Part shown: one piece after another, positions 28,801 to 35,028 of the stretch
Layout of the letters: each line of letters opens with the position of its first letter
How positions within the stretch are numbered: the first letter of the stretch is position 1
From: Cohnella sp. OV330
Lineage (GTDB): Bacteria; Bacillota; Bacilli; Paenibacillales; Paenibacillaceae
Reading direction: 5' to 3'
Assembly (NCBI RefSeq): GCF_900112065.1
Contig: NZ_FOKE01000007.1
Span: 1-64,000 of the forward strand
Length of the DNA stretch: 64,000 nucleotides
Program-made: the position numbers and the translations under genes
Notes under the pieces: model-generated
Database searches by the model: none
What the model was told of the DNA's origin: nothing
Seen by the model: only the letters and a program-made list of their open reading frames with translations

Positions 28801-28840
28801 CGATTACGTGACGATGTACCAGATGCCTTCGGGCGCCTGA
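22817..28840 (+). CDS. Secreted heparinase II/III-like polysaccharide lyase with FN3 and jelly-roll tail
   Basis: The 2007-residue protein has a signal peptide ending near residue 36 (SASA). An FN3-like/DUF4962 N-terminal domain follows, with SQNPPDFHWPF. Next are an alpha-toroid with NPYDSHGW near 335 and a heparinase II/III-type beta-sandwich with NHSHANQNGF near 540. Beyond that are a CBM35/CBM6-like domain at about 1018-1155, two FN3 domains (1156-1350), a concanavalin-like jelly roll (1354-1585), two more FN3 domains (1587-1775) and a second jelly roll (1779-2005). The family cuts uronic-acid polymers by beta-elimination. The two His motifs are candidate catalytic sites. The exact PL family and substrate are not resolvable. 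Unlike its two relatives here it has no cohesin or dockerin. Confidence 0.85.
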   Translation: MTGWQARGRLALGLAFVMLFELFGIGSFASPRSASAAGNWPDGSGYVMPYAPADGLVTSQNPPDFHWPFIGGADTYHLQVSRSASVASVVYEDAAIVRNYYNFSHTFDAGTWYWRVKYHTSSGGWSDWSAIRRFRIEEDNVPFVVPSVDTLIANVGTSHPRIWTNAATLQDFRDLRLSVGKTVYEARLAAATANMNKCATDPSKCSLVEPVFEGIPGSDPFSPAYVAAQRKLRDQSDGAVNVMMDAAFVYLVTGDAQTGAYAKARLLDLASWDPNGSTSYENFDQVHRYIAYNSAMAYDWLYGLLSPAEREQVQDMVTARAERIVSAFASYPIEKNPYDSHGWTLLGYLGIIATALLNDVDEAEDWYRKVVPAYINLLPPWGGEDGGWSQGTGYWRWSNFANKEFADILLSSTGFSLYDKAYSRNEPLYPLYMYPGGSPRGVFGDESQFAPGPPSVAAYKRFAQIYGDARSQWAANAIGTPTRPELPNYFYGDDSVPERLPTDLPNGKWFRDVGYVAMHSSLYDPDRVSLYFRSSPYGTFNHSHANQNGFALNAFGETLAIESGYYTTYGNDHFDHYFKNTFAYNAITFDDKTGQTDGSIDADGRIDGFVTHPYFDATVGEAAAAYGGALDTANRTIIYVRPDQFVVIDRLKAAGAGTHAYEWRLHAEDELNLDADEAGATVVNGRAALKVRIQAPAGVTAAVEDRYLDAAGDEWKPDAPYAGEEQLHAAFVTPQANAATIVATMEAYASDGAPSGVVAENEGTYEKLSYADGTVVYVRLGAGGEVDAGDIRFDGTAMAVKGDTVLLVDGTKAVKDGIAVIESAQRATIVFGGDQLSVSGPSDTAVTLRGANIARLRDFESGDDIPAGGSVDAAVGLRGVHWTASGGVATVTVEKGQRAFKLNEAPMPGELAPMALATEIDGVPGSVTLAAYGDTEGVPVGRGSLGNAKGLYEIVEAPDGFTFEKYGVPKYLYLGEDATVIKRGAGGTLKLVKHSGGTPLPADFWSDPEAKRDTLPIAWKEAETFAKADTGIAKYTTRPFLSGGAGVGSWDQEGQWIEWKLDVPVAGTYDLVFKYVGGWSAPPDGKTTRQAMIGDSFYTFEAPTTYPQDFGREAASWRGLRVKTETTLPAGLTTVRLWHAGGAMNLDWIGLMKPSADEQPPTTPGDVQVVSSTDTAATLSWNASTDDTAVESYALYADGVLRATVPGTATSGTISGLAVSRTYALTVRAMDASGNRSPASAAASFTTADTTAPYWADTDGAIRVRTFDGGTARIEWDAAMDNSGKIAAYRLYRKNNPGGAYAATASVAGTVYDLLDLTPSSSYSFKVEAEDVSHNVSATGPEVTVTIPAPAGSGGDFYETFDAWTTGTAVQSAHPNWTFTTASGTLVELAELPEGGKALQSTDNYNDPANPYAETPYTKRSVSSPLGGQVVAETRFRFNEQSTPIGTFYFSLLGDANVEVARFNAFSDGAFGYMKQTNGMSGYVRIPLLKGGGFVPLPHDAWIKVRAELDTDTKTYALSVQSDGFKSFAGKLATGKFDAATGTFRVEGLPFLNAAANVSSVTGIAMRSGLYTGILQYDYLTMYEDTSFGLVPTDVHVGSQTSAATAVEWTAPADAAAVREYRVYLNGVQKAAVPGGTLSATLTGLTVGETYAVTVRSVHTNGQRSKESAPIQITIPDTVAPGWAAGAALRAGHAFADTVRLSWDAATDNSGTISAYRVYRKDTPGGAFVQTASAAGIAYDATGLSPGGTYTFKLKAEDASGNVSADGPELTVTLPAANTGGEFYESFDGWTTGTVSTGGGWTVSATGGTGVQAVALSGGGKALQIDDSYYDAANEYAETPFVRRSTSAIGGKVAVETRFRFEELSHPFGAFSLRLMGGSTEIARFSGLSEGLFGYTKRVNGVDSYGIIPKSYGFPLPHDEWLTLRYELDMDAKTYAIEMQSDSLKAYAGTVDAPGTLDRATGIYRIDGLPMLSSAVGSVSEIRFVSSRYTSRLKFDYVTMYQMPSGA

Positions 28841-28867
28841 CGGCTGCTTCGGCAGCCGCGGGAAGCT

Positions 28868-28907
28868 AAGCTTGCCGCCTCGCGATTGGCGAGTGCGGCA
28901 AGCTTTT
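28868..28907 (+). terminator. Terminator after the first lyase gene
   Basis: AAGCTTGCCGC begins an arm at 28868 that pairs with GCGGCAAGCTT ending at 28905, with an inner CTCGC/GCGAG pairing, then TT. A smaller GC-rich hairpin (CGGCTGCTTCGGCAGCCG, 28841-28858) precedes it. The next gene starts 53 bases downstream, so some read-through is possible. Confidence 0.8.
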
Positions 28908-28960
28908 ATTGCGGCGGGAAGTTCAAGAAGGCGCTTGTCAGAGCGGGAAAGGTTGCTTAT

Positions 28961-31705
28961 ATGAATAAGACCGGACATATCGCATTTGCGATCGGAGAAC
29001 TGCGCGTGGAGGGAATCAAGGAGCCGCTCGGGATCGACGTCGACAAGCCCCGGTTCTCGTGGCGCTTGCATAGCCAGGCGAGAGGCGCGATACACGCCGC
29101 CTTCCGCCTGCGCGTCGCGTCAGCCCAAGCGGCGCTCGAATCGAGCGCGGCAGACGTGTGGGACAGCGGGATCGTCCGAGGGCGGCATCTCCAACTCGAC
29201 TATGGCGGGCCAAGTCTATCCGGCGCGCGGCGATATTGGTGGAGCGTCGAGGCATGGGACGCCGACGGACGCGCTGTCGTCTCCCCACCTTCGTTTTTCG
29301 ACACCGGCCTCTACGCCGGCGACTGGCGGGCGGCCTGGATCTGGCATGACGCGGGTATACGGACGAACGACTTCGCTTATTTTCGCAAGGATATTCGCGT
29401 CCGCGGGCCCGTGGCTTACGCCAAGCTGTTCGTCTCCGCCCACCATGCCGTCCGCGCGTACGTGGGCGGGTGCCGGATCGGCGGCTGGGGGTCTCCCGCG
29501 CCGACGGACCCGGCCAAGCGCAAGTATTACCTCGCCTACGACGTGACCTCTCTCCTGAAGGCGGGAGCGGCTACGATCGCCGCGGTCGCCCATTACCTGG
29601 GCGGCAGCGGACAGAACTACGTCAACGGGAAGCCCGGCTTCCGCCTGCAATTGACGGCTCGCTATGAAGACGGGGTCAGCGAGACGTGGAGCACCGACGA
29701 CAGCTGGGAGACGCTGGTCGATATCCCCCATGCGATCGGCACGCCTTATCAGCAGAATCGGCGTCTCTCGGCGATCGAGGATTATGACGCACGCAAGCAC
29801 CACCCCGCATGGATGCAACCCGGATACCGGCCGGAAGCGAGCAGGCTGGCTGCGCCGGCTGAGATCGGCGCGGACGTATGGCCGATGGTCTGGCAGACGA
29901 TCCCCGAGGGGGCGGTCGAGGAGCTGATCGCGCCCGCGCATGTTCCGGAGACTGACGGGGGAGATACCGCCGTCAACCGACCGGAGGCTCCAGCTGCCCC
30001 ATTCGCGGTACGACAGGTTTTCGACGCCGGCAAGATCGTATCCGGGTGGCCGCGCATCGTCCTGCAGGGCGCTCGCGGGACGACCGTACGCATGCGGTAC
30101 GCGGAGGCGCTGGACGAGAATGGCGCCGTTCTTCATCGGGTATGCAACGAACAGTCCGAGTATTATTACGATCAGTACACGATGCGGGGAGACGGGACCG
30201 AGCGTTGGGAGCCCGATTTCTCCTACAAGGCGTTCCGGTACGTCGAGGTGACGGGTTATCCCGAGCGTCTCGTGCCAGGCACGAATATATGGATCGTCTC
30301 GGCGCATACGGATTTGGCGCACAAGGGTCGTTTTCACTGCGCCGACGAGCGTTTGAACCGGCTGTACGAGGCGAGCGTGCAGACGCAGAAAAACAACGCC
30401 CTCGGCCAGCTCGCGGACTGCCCTCACCGGGAGCAGGCGCAGTATCTGGCGGACGCTGACCTGCAATCCGAGCTGCTCCTGTACAACTTCGACGCGCGGC
30501 ATCTGCTGGAGAAGACGCTGTCGGACTTTGCGGACGCACAATACGCGGACGGGACTTTTCCCTTCGTCGCGCCGTCCAACGCCGAGCATCCGGACTTCGA
30601 TCTGCGTATTCCCGAGTGGGACCTGCATTTTTGCACGCTGCTTCGGCATGTGTACGAGACCGTCGGAGACGAGCGGCTGCTCGCGCGTCATTACGGCGCC
30701 GCGAAGCGAGTGACAGACTATTATCTGGGCATCGTCGACCCGGGCGCCGGGCTGGCGCCCCTGGACCGGGGCTGGCATATCAGCGACTGGCCGTACCCGA
30801 CGGTGGACCAGGAAGCCGCGTTTCTGGCGGTGCAAAATATGAAGCTGTATCGCGCGGCCTGCATCGTGGCGGATACGGCAGGCATCCTGGGACTGCCGGA
30901 AGAGCGGAGCGCTTATGCGCATCGCGCGGAACGTTTGAAGCGTGCGATCGTCGCCAAGCTGTACGATCCGGAGCGCAAGAGCTTTAGAAGCGGTCTCGGC
31001 TCCGGTCAATCGCATCAGGGCGTCAACGGCCTCGCGCTGCTGTACGGACTCGTGCCTGAGGAAGACCGCGCCTCGCTGTTGCGCCGGGTCGCGGACGCCG
31101 ATTGGGAAGCGCGCACGGTGCTGTCGCTCCCCCTGCTGCGCGCGCTGTTCGAGCAAGGCGCGCCCGAAGCCGCTTATGCCCTGATCGCGAGGGAGGATTA
31201 TCCGGGCTGGGGCTATATGATCAAGCACGGCGCGACGACGCTGTGGGAAGGCTGGGACGATATCGAGTCCCACTGTCATGCATGGAACGGCTATCCGGCC
31301 CGTCTGCTGCAGGAGTACATCGCCGGCATCCGAATAGCGGCCCCCGGGTTCGACGAGGTTCGAATCGAGCCGTATATGCCTGCCGGTCTCGCGTACGCCG
31401 AGGCGGCGGTATCTACCGTCCGCGGGACTGTCGTCGCAAGATGGGAACGGATGCCGGGTGCGGCGGCGGACGGATACGAAATGAAGATCAGCCTGCCGGC
31501 GGCGATGCGCGGGATGGTCGTACTGCCGATTGCTTCTGGCGCCGCGCCGCAGGTTCGCGAATCGGGCTCGCCGCTATGGCAGGATGGCCGGTTCGCCGGA
31601 GGCATTCCCGGCGTGAGCAGCTGCGATCGCGTACCTGGCGGTTGGGCGATCGAGGTCGCTTCGGGAGACTACCATTTTACGATAGAAGGAGAAGGATCGC
31701 GATGA
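28961..31705 (+). CDS. GH78-type alpha-L-rhamnosidase
   Basis: The 914-residue protein lacks a signal peptide and follows the GH78 plan. An N-terminal FN3-like domain begins at ELRVEGIKEPLGIDVDKPRFSWRL-type sequence, followed by beta-sandwich domains, an (alpha/alpha)6 catalytic domain from about 460 to 790 and a C-terminal beta domain. It removes terminal alpha-L-rhamnose from oligosaccharides, here most likely in the cytoplasm after import. The catalytic loop reads DCPHREQAQYLADADLQSE, where many GH78 enzymes have a W-T-G-D sequence. ATG 28961 is chosen for GGGAAAGG 8 bases upstream. It overlaps the SGNH gene by ATGA. Confidence 0.9.
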   Translation: MNKTGHIAFAIGELRVEGIKEPLGIDVDKPRFSWRLHSQARGAIHAAFRLRVASAQAALESSAADVWDSGIVRGRHLQLDYGGPSLSGARRYWWSVEAWDADGRAVVSPPSFFDTGLYAGDWRAAWIWHDAGIRTNDFAYFRKDIRVRGPVAYAKLFVSAHHAVRAYVGGCRIGGWGSPAPTDPAKRKYYLAYDVTSLLKAGAATIAAVAHYLGGSGQNYVNGKPGFRLQLTARYEDGVSETWSTDDSWETLVDIPHAIGTPYQQNRRLSAIEDYDARKHHPAWMQPGYRPEASRLAAPAEIGADVWPMVWQTIPEGAVEELIAPAHVPETDGGDTAVNRPEAPAAPFAVRQVFDAGKIVSGWPRIVLQGARGTTVRMRYAEALDENGAVLHRVCNEQSEYYYDQYTMRGDGTERWEPDFSYKAFRYVEVTGYPERLVPGTNIWIVSAHTDLAHKGRFHCADERLNRLYEASVQTQKNNALGQLADCPHREQAQYLADADLQSELLLYNFDARHLLEKTLSDFADAQYADGTFPFVAPSNAEHPDFDLRIPEWDLHFCTLLRHVYETVGDERLLARHYGAAKRVTDYYLGIVDPGAGLAPLDRGWHISDWPYPTVDQEAAFLAVQNMKLYRAACIVADTAGILGLPEERSAYAHRAERLKRAIVAKLYDPERKSFRSGLGSGQSHQGVNGLALLYGLVPEEDRASLLRRVADADWEARTVLSLPLLRALFEQGAPEAAYALIAREDYPGWGYMIKHGATTLWEGWDDIESHCHAWNGYPARLLQEYIAGIRIAAPGFDEVRIEPYMPAGLAYAEAAVSTVRGTVVARWERMPGAAADGYEMKISLPAAMRGMVVLPIASGAAPQVRESGSPLWQDGRFAGGIPGVSSCDRVPGGWAIEVASGDYHFTIEGEGSR

Positions 31706-32706
31706 AGCGGCCATACGGCAGACAGCAGAACGAGGCTTTCGTATTCGTCGGCGAGGCGGCCATGCCTTTCCGTTATCCCCCGGACCGCGCCGAGCCGCCG
31801 ACGCTTAGAAGCCAAGCGGACGCGAGCTGTCCCGGCGCAGTTGCGTTCGAGGAGGGCGCCGACTATCTGGTCGACTACGAACGAGGAACGATCCGCCGAA
31901 CGAAGCGCAGCAGGATTCCGGACGGAGCGCTGCACCCGCTGCACGGCGCGGTCCGCTTCGATCATACGAATATCGATTGCAGCAACCGCGCTTATACCGT
32001 GTACGCCGACTATCGGATCGCCGGGACGGACGACGGCGAGACCTGGGCCACAGCTCATGCGCGCGACAACAGGCCCCGACGCAGGCTTGGAAACGGGAAA
32101 AAAGGCGGGGACGCGGTCTATGTCGTGTTCGGAGACAGCATCAGCGCGGGCGGCGACGCGAGCGACGAGAAATATATGTATTTTAACCGCTTCCTTCAAT
32201 ATGTCAATGAACGTGCCATGGGCGGCGGCGTTCGCCTTATCAACAGATCGGTCGGCGGAGAGACGAGCGAGGGCGGATGGAAGCGAATCCGGGAGGACGT
32301 CGCCGCCCTTCGTCCGGCGCTCGTATCGATCGCTTACGGAATGAACGACCAGAACCTGTACGACACGGGTCTCGAAGTCGAACCGGATGCTTATGCCAAA
32401 CATCTGCGCGACATGATCGCGTGCCTGCGCGAGATCCCGGACTGCGAGATCGTGCTCGTCACCCCTTGCTCGCCCCATCCGGCTTGGAAGCACGCGAGCG
32501 GCAGAAGCGGCGAGTACGCGGATGCCGTTCGCCGCTTGAGCGCCGAATGCGAGGTCGGCGTCGCGGACGTGTACGCGGCCTGGCAGCGGGAGCTTGCGGC
32601 CGGCAAAACGCCGAATTGCTTGTTGCTGAACCATATCAACCATCCGAACGATTACGGGCATCAAATCTATTACGAGACGCTGGTGGATTGGTTCGAGCGA
32701 CGTTAA
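31702..32706 (+). CDS. SGNH/GDSL-family hydrolase
   Basis: The 334-residue protein has about 140 N-terminal residues of no recognised family, then an SGNH domain. The four blocks are visible: VVFGDSISAG with nucleophile Ser, SVGGET with Gly, YGMNDQ with Asn, and NHPNDYGHQIY with the catalytic Asp/His. No signal peptide is present, so it is probably an intracellular esterase removing acetyl or other acyl groups from imported rhamnose-containing oligosaccharides. It is translationally coupled to the rhamnosidase. A perfect AAAGGAGGT lies just after its stop, next to an AT-rich promoter region. Confidence 0.87.
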   Translation: MKRPYGRQQNEAFVFVGEAAMPFRYPPDRAEPPTLRSQADASCPGAVAFEEGADYLVDYERGTIRRTKRSRIPDGALHPLHGAVRFDHTNIDCSNRAYTVYADYRIAGTDDGETWATAHARDNRPRRRLGNGKKGGDAVYVVFGDSISAGGDASDEKYMYFNRFLQYVNERAMGGGVRLINRSVGGETSEGGWKRIREDVAALRPALVSIAYGMNDQNLYDTGLEVEPDAYAKHLRDMIACLREIPDCEIVLVTPCSPHPAWKHASGRSGEYADAVRRLSAECEVGVADVYAAWQRELAAGKTPNCLLLNHINHPNDYGHQIYYETLVDWFERR

Positions 32707-32716
32707 AGGAGGTTTG

Positions 32717-32803
32717 ATTGACTTATATCTAACTCACAAAATCATTGACCCTTCCATGATATCAGGATATAATTTCTGTATTGTAATTTAGATATAAGTC
32801 AAT
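32717..32803. repeat. 87-bp AT-rich segment bounded by 16-bp perfect inverted repeats
   Basis: ATTGACTTATATCTAA at 32717-32732 and its exact reverse complement TTAGATATAAGTCAAT at 32788-32803 bound a strikingly AT-rich stretch in otherwise GC-rich DNA. A complete sigma-A promoter sits between the arms, and the right arm falls near the expected transcription start. The arms could be paired operators, for instance for the GntR-type regulator encoded three genes downstream, or the ends of a tiny inserted element. Confidence 0.85.
32745..32773 (+). promoter_or_regulatory. Near-consensus sigma-A promoter
   Basis: TTGACC (32745-32750), a 17-base spacer and a perfect TATAAT (32768-32773). Transcription would start near 32780, about 90 bases before the alpha/beta hydrolase gene. 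It lies between the two inverted-repeat arms, so a bound repressor could block it. It is the best promoter in the window. Confidence 0.88.
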
Positions 32804-32869
32804 AATCGCTAAAAATAAGGCATCGCGACACGCTGGATGGATAAAAATGGCCGGAGAGGAGCAAGTACC

Positions 32870-33910
32870 ATGGCCTACACATTATCGCAAGTAAACAAAA
32901 ACGGCATCCCGCCGTTGCTGGCCGGCATCGCCGACAAGGTGCAATGGATGGAAAAACGCGCGGGGATTCGCCGGACGTGGCTGGAATATATCGGGACGCT
33001 GCCGGAGCGGCCGCCGGCGAGCCTGCGTTATTTGTCCGCGACGGAGGAGTCGGGTTATACCCGTCATCGCGTCGAATACGATACGGCATACGGCGATACG
33101 GTCCCGGCTTATCTGCTCGTGCCGGCTGCGGCGGGGGACGGCTCCCGTCCGTCGTCCGGCTACCCGGCCGTCCTGGCGCTCCATCCGACGCACGAGAGCG
33201 GCAAGGACGACATCGCCATCGTGCCGGGCAGGCCGAACCGCGGCTATGCCGCCGAGCTGGTCCTTCGCGGATACGTCGTGCTCGCGCCGGACGCGCTCAC
33301 GGCGGGCGAGCGGATTTATCCCGGCTATCAGGCTTTCGACAGCACTGCGTTTTACGAGGCATATCCGCAGTGGTCGACCGTCGCCAAGAACGCGACCGAC
33401 CATATGCAGGCCATCGACGTCCTCGCGTCGCTGGCGTTCGTCGACCGCCGCGCGATCGGCGCGATCGGCCATTCGTTCGGAGGCTACAATGCTTATTTTT
33501 TGGCCGGTCTGGACGATCGTGTCCGTGCCGTCGTATCGAGCTGCGGCTTCAGCCCTTTCGCGGGCGACCCGCATCCGGACCACTGGGGCTACCGGACGTA
33601 TCCCTACACGCATATCCCGAAGGTGAGCGCCGATCTGCGGGAGGACCGGATTCCCTTCGACTTTCACGAGATCGCCGCGCTGTGCGCGCCCGCGCCGTTT
33701 TTTAACTACGCGGGCCAGCAGGACGCCATCTTCCCGCATTGGCGTTCGGTCGCCGAAGGGATGGGAGAGCAAGCGAAGCTGTACGGCCTGCTCGGCCATG
33801 AGGACCGCTTCAGGTTCTATCTCGGCGAGGGCAAGCACGATTTTCCCGAAGAGATCCGCTTGCTGGCTTACCGCTTCTTGGACGGCTGGCTGAAGAAAGA
33901 AGGAGAATGA
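32870..33910 (+). CDS. Alpha/beta hydrolase (dienelactone hydrolase/acetyl esterase-like)
   Basis: The 346-residue protein has no signal peptide. It shows an alpha/beta hydrolase core with nucleophile elbow GHSFGGYNA (Ser near 205), an LHPTHESGKDD oxyanion-type region and a C-terminal GKHDFP with the probable catalytic His. Such proteins remove acyl groups from carbohydrates. It is the first gene after the 32745 promoter, with GGAGAGGAGC upstream of the start at 32870, and is followed after 3 bases by the dehydrogenase gene. Confidence 0.85.
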   Translation: MAYTLSQVNKNGIPPLLAGIADKVQWMEKRAGIRRTWLEYIGTLPERPPASLRYLSATEESGYTRHRVEYDTAYGDTVPAYLLVPAAAGDGSRPSSGYPAVLALHPTHESGKDDIAIVPGRPNRGYAAELVLRGYVVLAPDALTAGERIYPGYQAFDSTAFYEAYPQWSTVAKNATDHMQAIDVLASLAFVDRRAIGAIGHSFGGYNAYFLAGLDDRVRAVVSSCGFSPFAGDPHPDHWGYRTYPYTHIPKVSADLREDRIPFDFHEIAALCAPAPFFNYAGQQDAIFPHWRSVAEGMGEQAKLYGLLGHEDRFRFYLGEGKHDFPEEIRLLAYRFLDGWLKKEGE

Positions 33911-33913
33911 TCG

Positions 33914-34912
33914 ATGAACCCGCTGAAAATCGTCATGCTGCAAAGCCGTCATTTTACGGACCGTATCTTTACCGAAGCGCATCTGGCGCGAATCCGTCAG
34001 CTCGGCGAGCTGGTGGTCAACGACACCGTTGGCAACCCGACGCCGGAGCGCGCGGCCGAGCTGGCCGAGGGCGCGGACGTCATCATCACGTCGTGGGGCT
34101 GTCCGCCGCTGGATGCGCGGATCCTCGACCGCTGCCCGAAGCTCGGGATCGCCCTGCACGCAGCCGGCACGGTCAAGCCGATCCTGAGCCCCGAGCTTCC
34201 CGCGCGAGGCGTCCGCCTCGGAACGGCGAACGAAGCGCTGGCCCGCGGCGTGGCCGAGACGGCGCTGGGACTTGCGATCGTATCGCTGAAGAACATGTGG
34301 CAGTTGGCCCGCAATACGCGTGAAGGCGAGTGGGACAAGCAGCGCGAGCGCGTGCGCGAGCTGTACGAGGTGACCGTCGGCGTCATCGGCGCCGGGCTGT
34401 CAGGCCGCCACCTGATCAAGCTGCTTCAGGCGTTCGAGGTCCGGGTGCTCGTCTACGATCCGTTCGTGAGCGAAGCCGACATCGCCGGCATGGGCGCGGA
34501 GAAGGTCGAGCTGGACGCGCTGCTGACCGGCTCGGACGTCGTCTCGATCCATGCGCCGTCGATTCCGGAGACGGAGCGTATGATGAACGCGCGCACGATC
34601 GGCCTGATGAAGGACGATGCGATCCTCATCAATACGGCGCGCGGCTCGCTCGTCGACGAGGAAGCGCTGGCGGCGGAACTGCGCAAAGGACGGCTGTGGG
34701 CATGCATCGACGTCACGGACCCCGAGCCGCCGGCGGCCGACCATCCGTTTCGCTCGCTGCCTAACGTCACGCTGCTCCCGCATATCGCCGGCGCCGAGAA
34801 CAACGGTCTGCGCCGGATCGGCGCCTATATCGCGAGCGAGGTCGAGCGATACGCGGCAGGCACGCCGCTCCAGGGAGAGGTCGACGTATCCCAGCTGTTC
34901 AGGCTGGCCTAG
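33914..34912 (+). CDS. D-isomer-specific 2-hydroxyacid dehydrogenase
   Basis: The 332-residue protein has the NAD-binding motif GVIGAGLSGRHLI near 156 and the three catalytic positions of the family: Arg in NTARGSLVDEE near 238, Glu in DPEPP near 270 and His in LLPHIAGAE near 290. It interconverts a 2-keto acid and a D-2-hydroxy acid, here perhaps a product of sugar-acid breakdown. AAGAAGGAGA precedes the start. It is co-transcribed with the hydrolase and probably with the downstream regulator. Confidence 0.92.
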   Translation: MNPLKIVMLQSRHFTDRIFTEAHLARIRQLGELVVNDTVGNPTPERAAELAEGADVIITSWGCPPLDARILDRCPKLGIALHAAGTVKPILSPELPARGVRLGTANEALARGVAETALGLAIVSLKNMWQLARNTREGEWDKQRERVRELYEVTVGVIGAGLSGRHLIKLLQAFEVRVLVYDPFVSEADIAGMGAEKVELDALLTGSDVVSIHAPSIPETERMMNARTIGLMKDDAILINTARGSLVDEEALAAELRKGRLWACIDVTDPEPPAADHPFRSLPNVTLLPHIAGAENNGLRRIGAYIASEVERYAAGTPLQGEVDVSQLFRLA

Positions 34913-34920
34913 CGGTCGTA

Positions 34921-34950
34921 TTGACACTGCGCGAAGCGCGCTACTAAGAT
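34921..34950 (+). promoter_or_regulatory. Candidate promoter of the first GntR-solute-binding regulator gene
   Basis: A perfect TTGACA at 34921-34926, an 18-base spacer and TAAGAT at 34945-34950 lie in the 116-base gap before the regulator. The spacer contains the GC-rich near-palindrome GCGCGAAGCGCGC, a possible binding site. Confidence 0.6.
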
Positions 34951-35028
34951 AAGAAGAACATCGGATTCCGACTCGCCCGCGGGTACGCGAATCCTTTTTA
35001 TTTCTTGAGAAGCGGCAGGGAGATAGCG

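Noticed and set aside
29216..31279. 687-codon minus-strand frame opposite the GH78 gene
   Set aside because: Shadow frame; the + strand has recognisable rhamnosidase motifs throughout.
32714..32732. Minigene after the AAAGGAGGT sequence (TTG ACT TAT ATC TAA)
   Set aside because: Four codons lying wholly in an inverted-repeat arm; more likely a leftover ribosome-binding site than a translated peptide.
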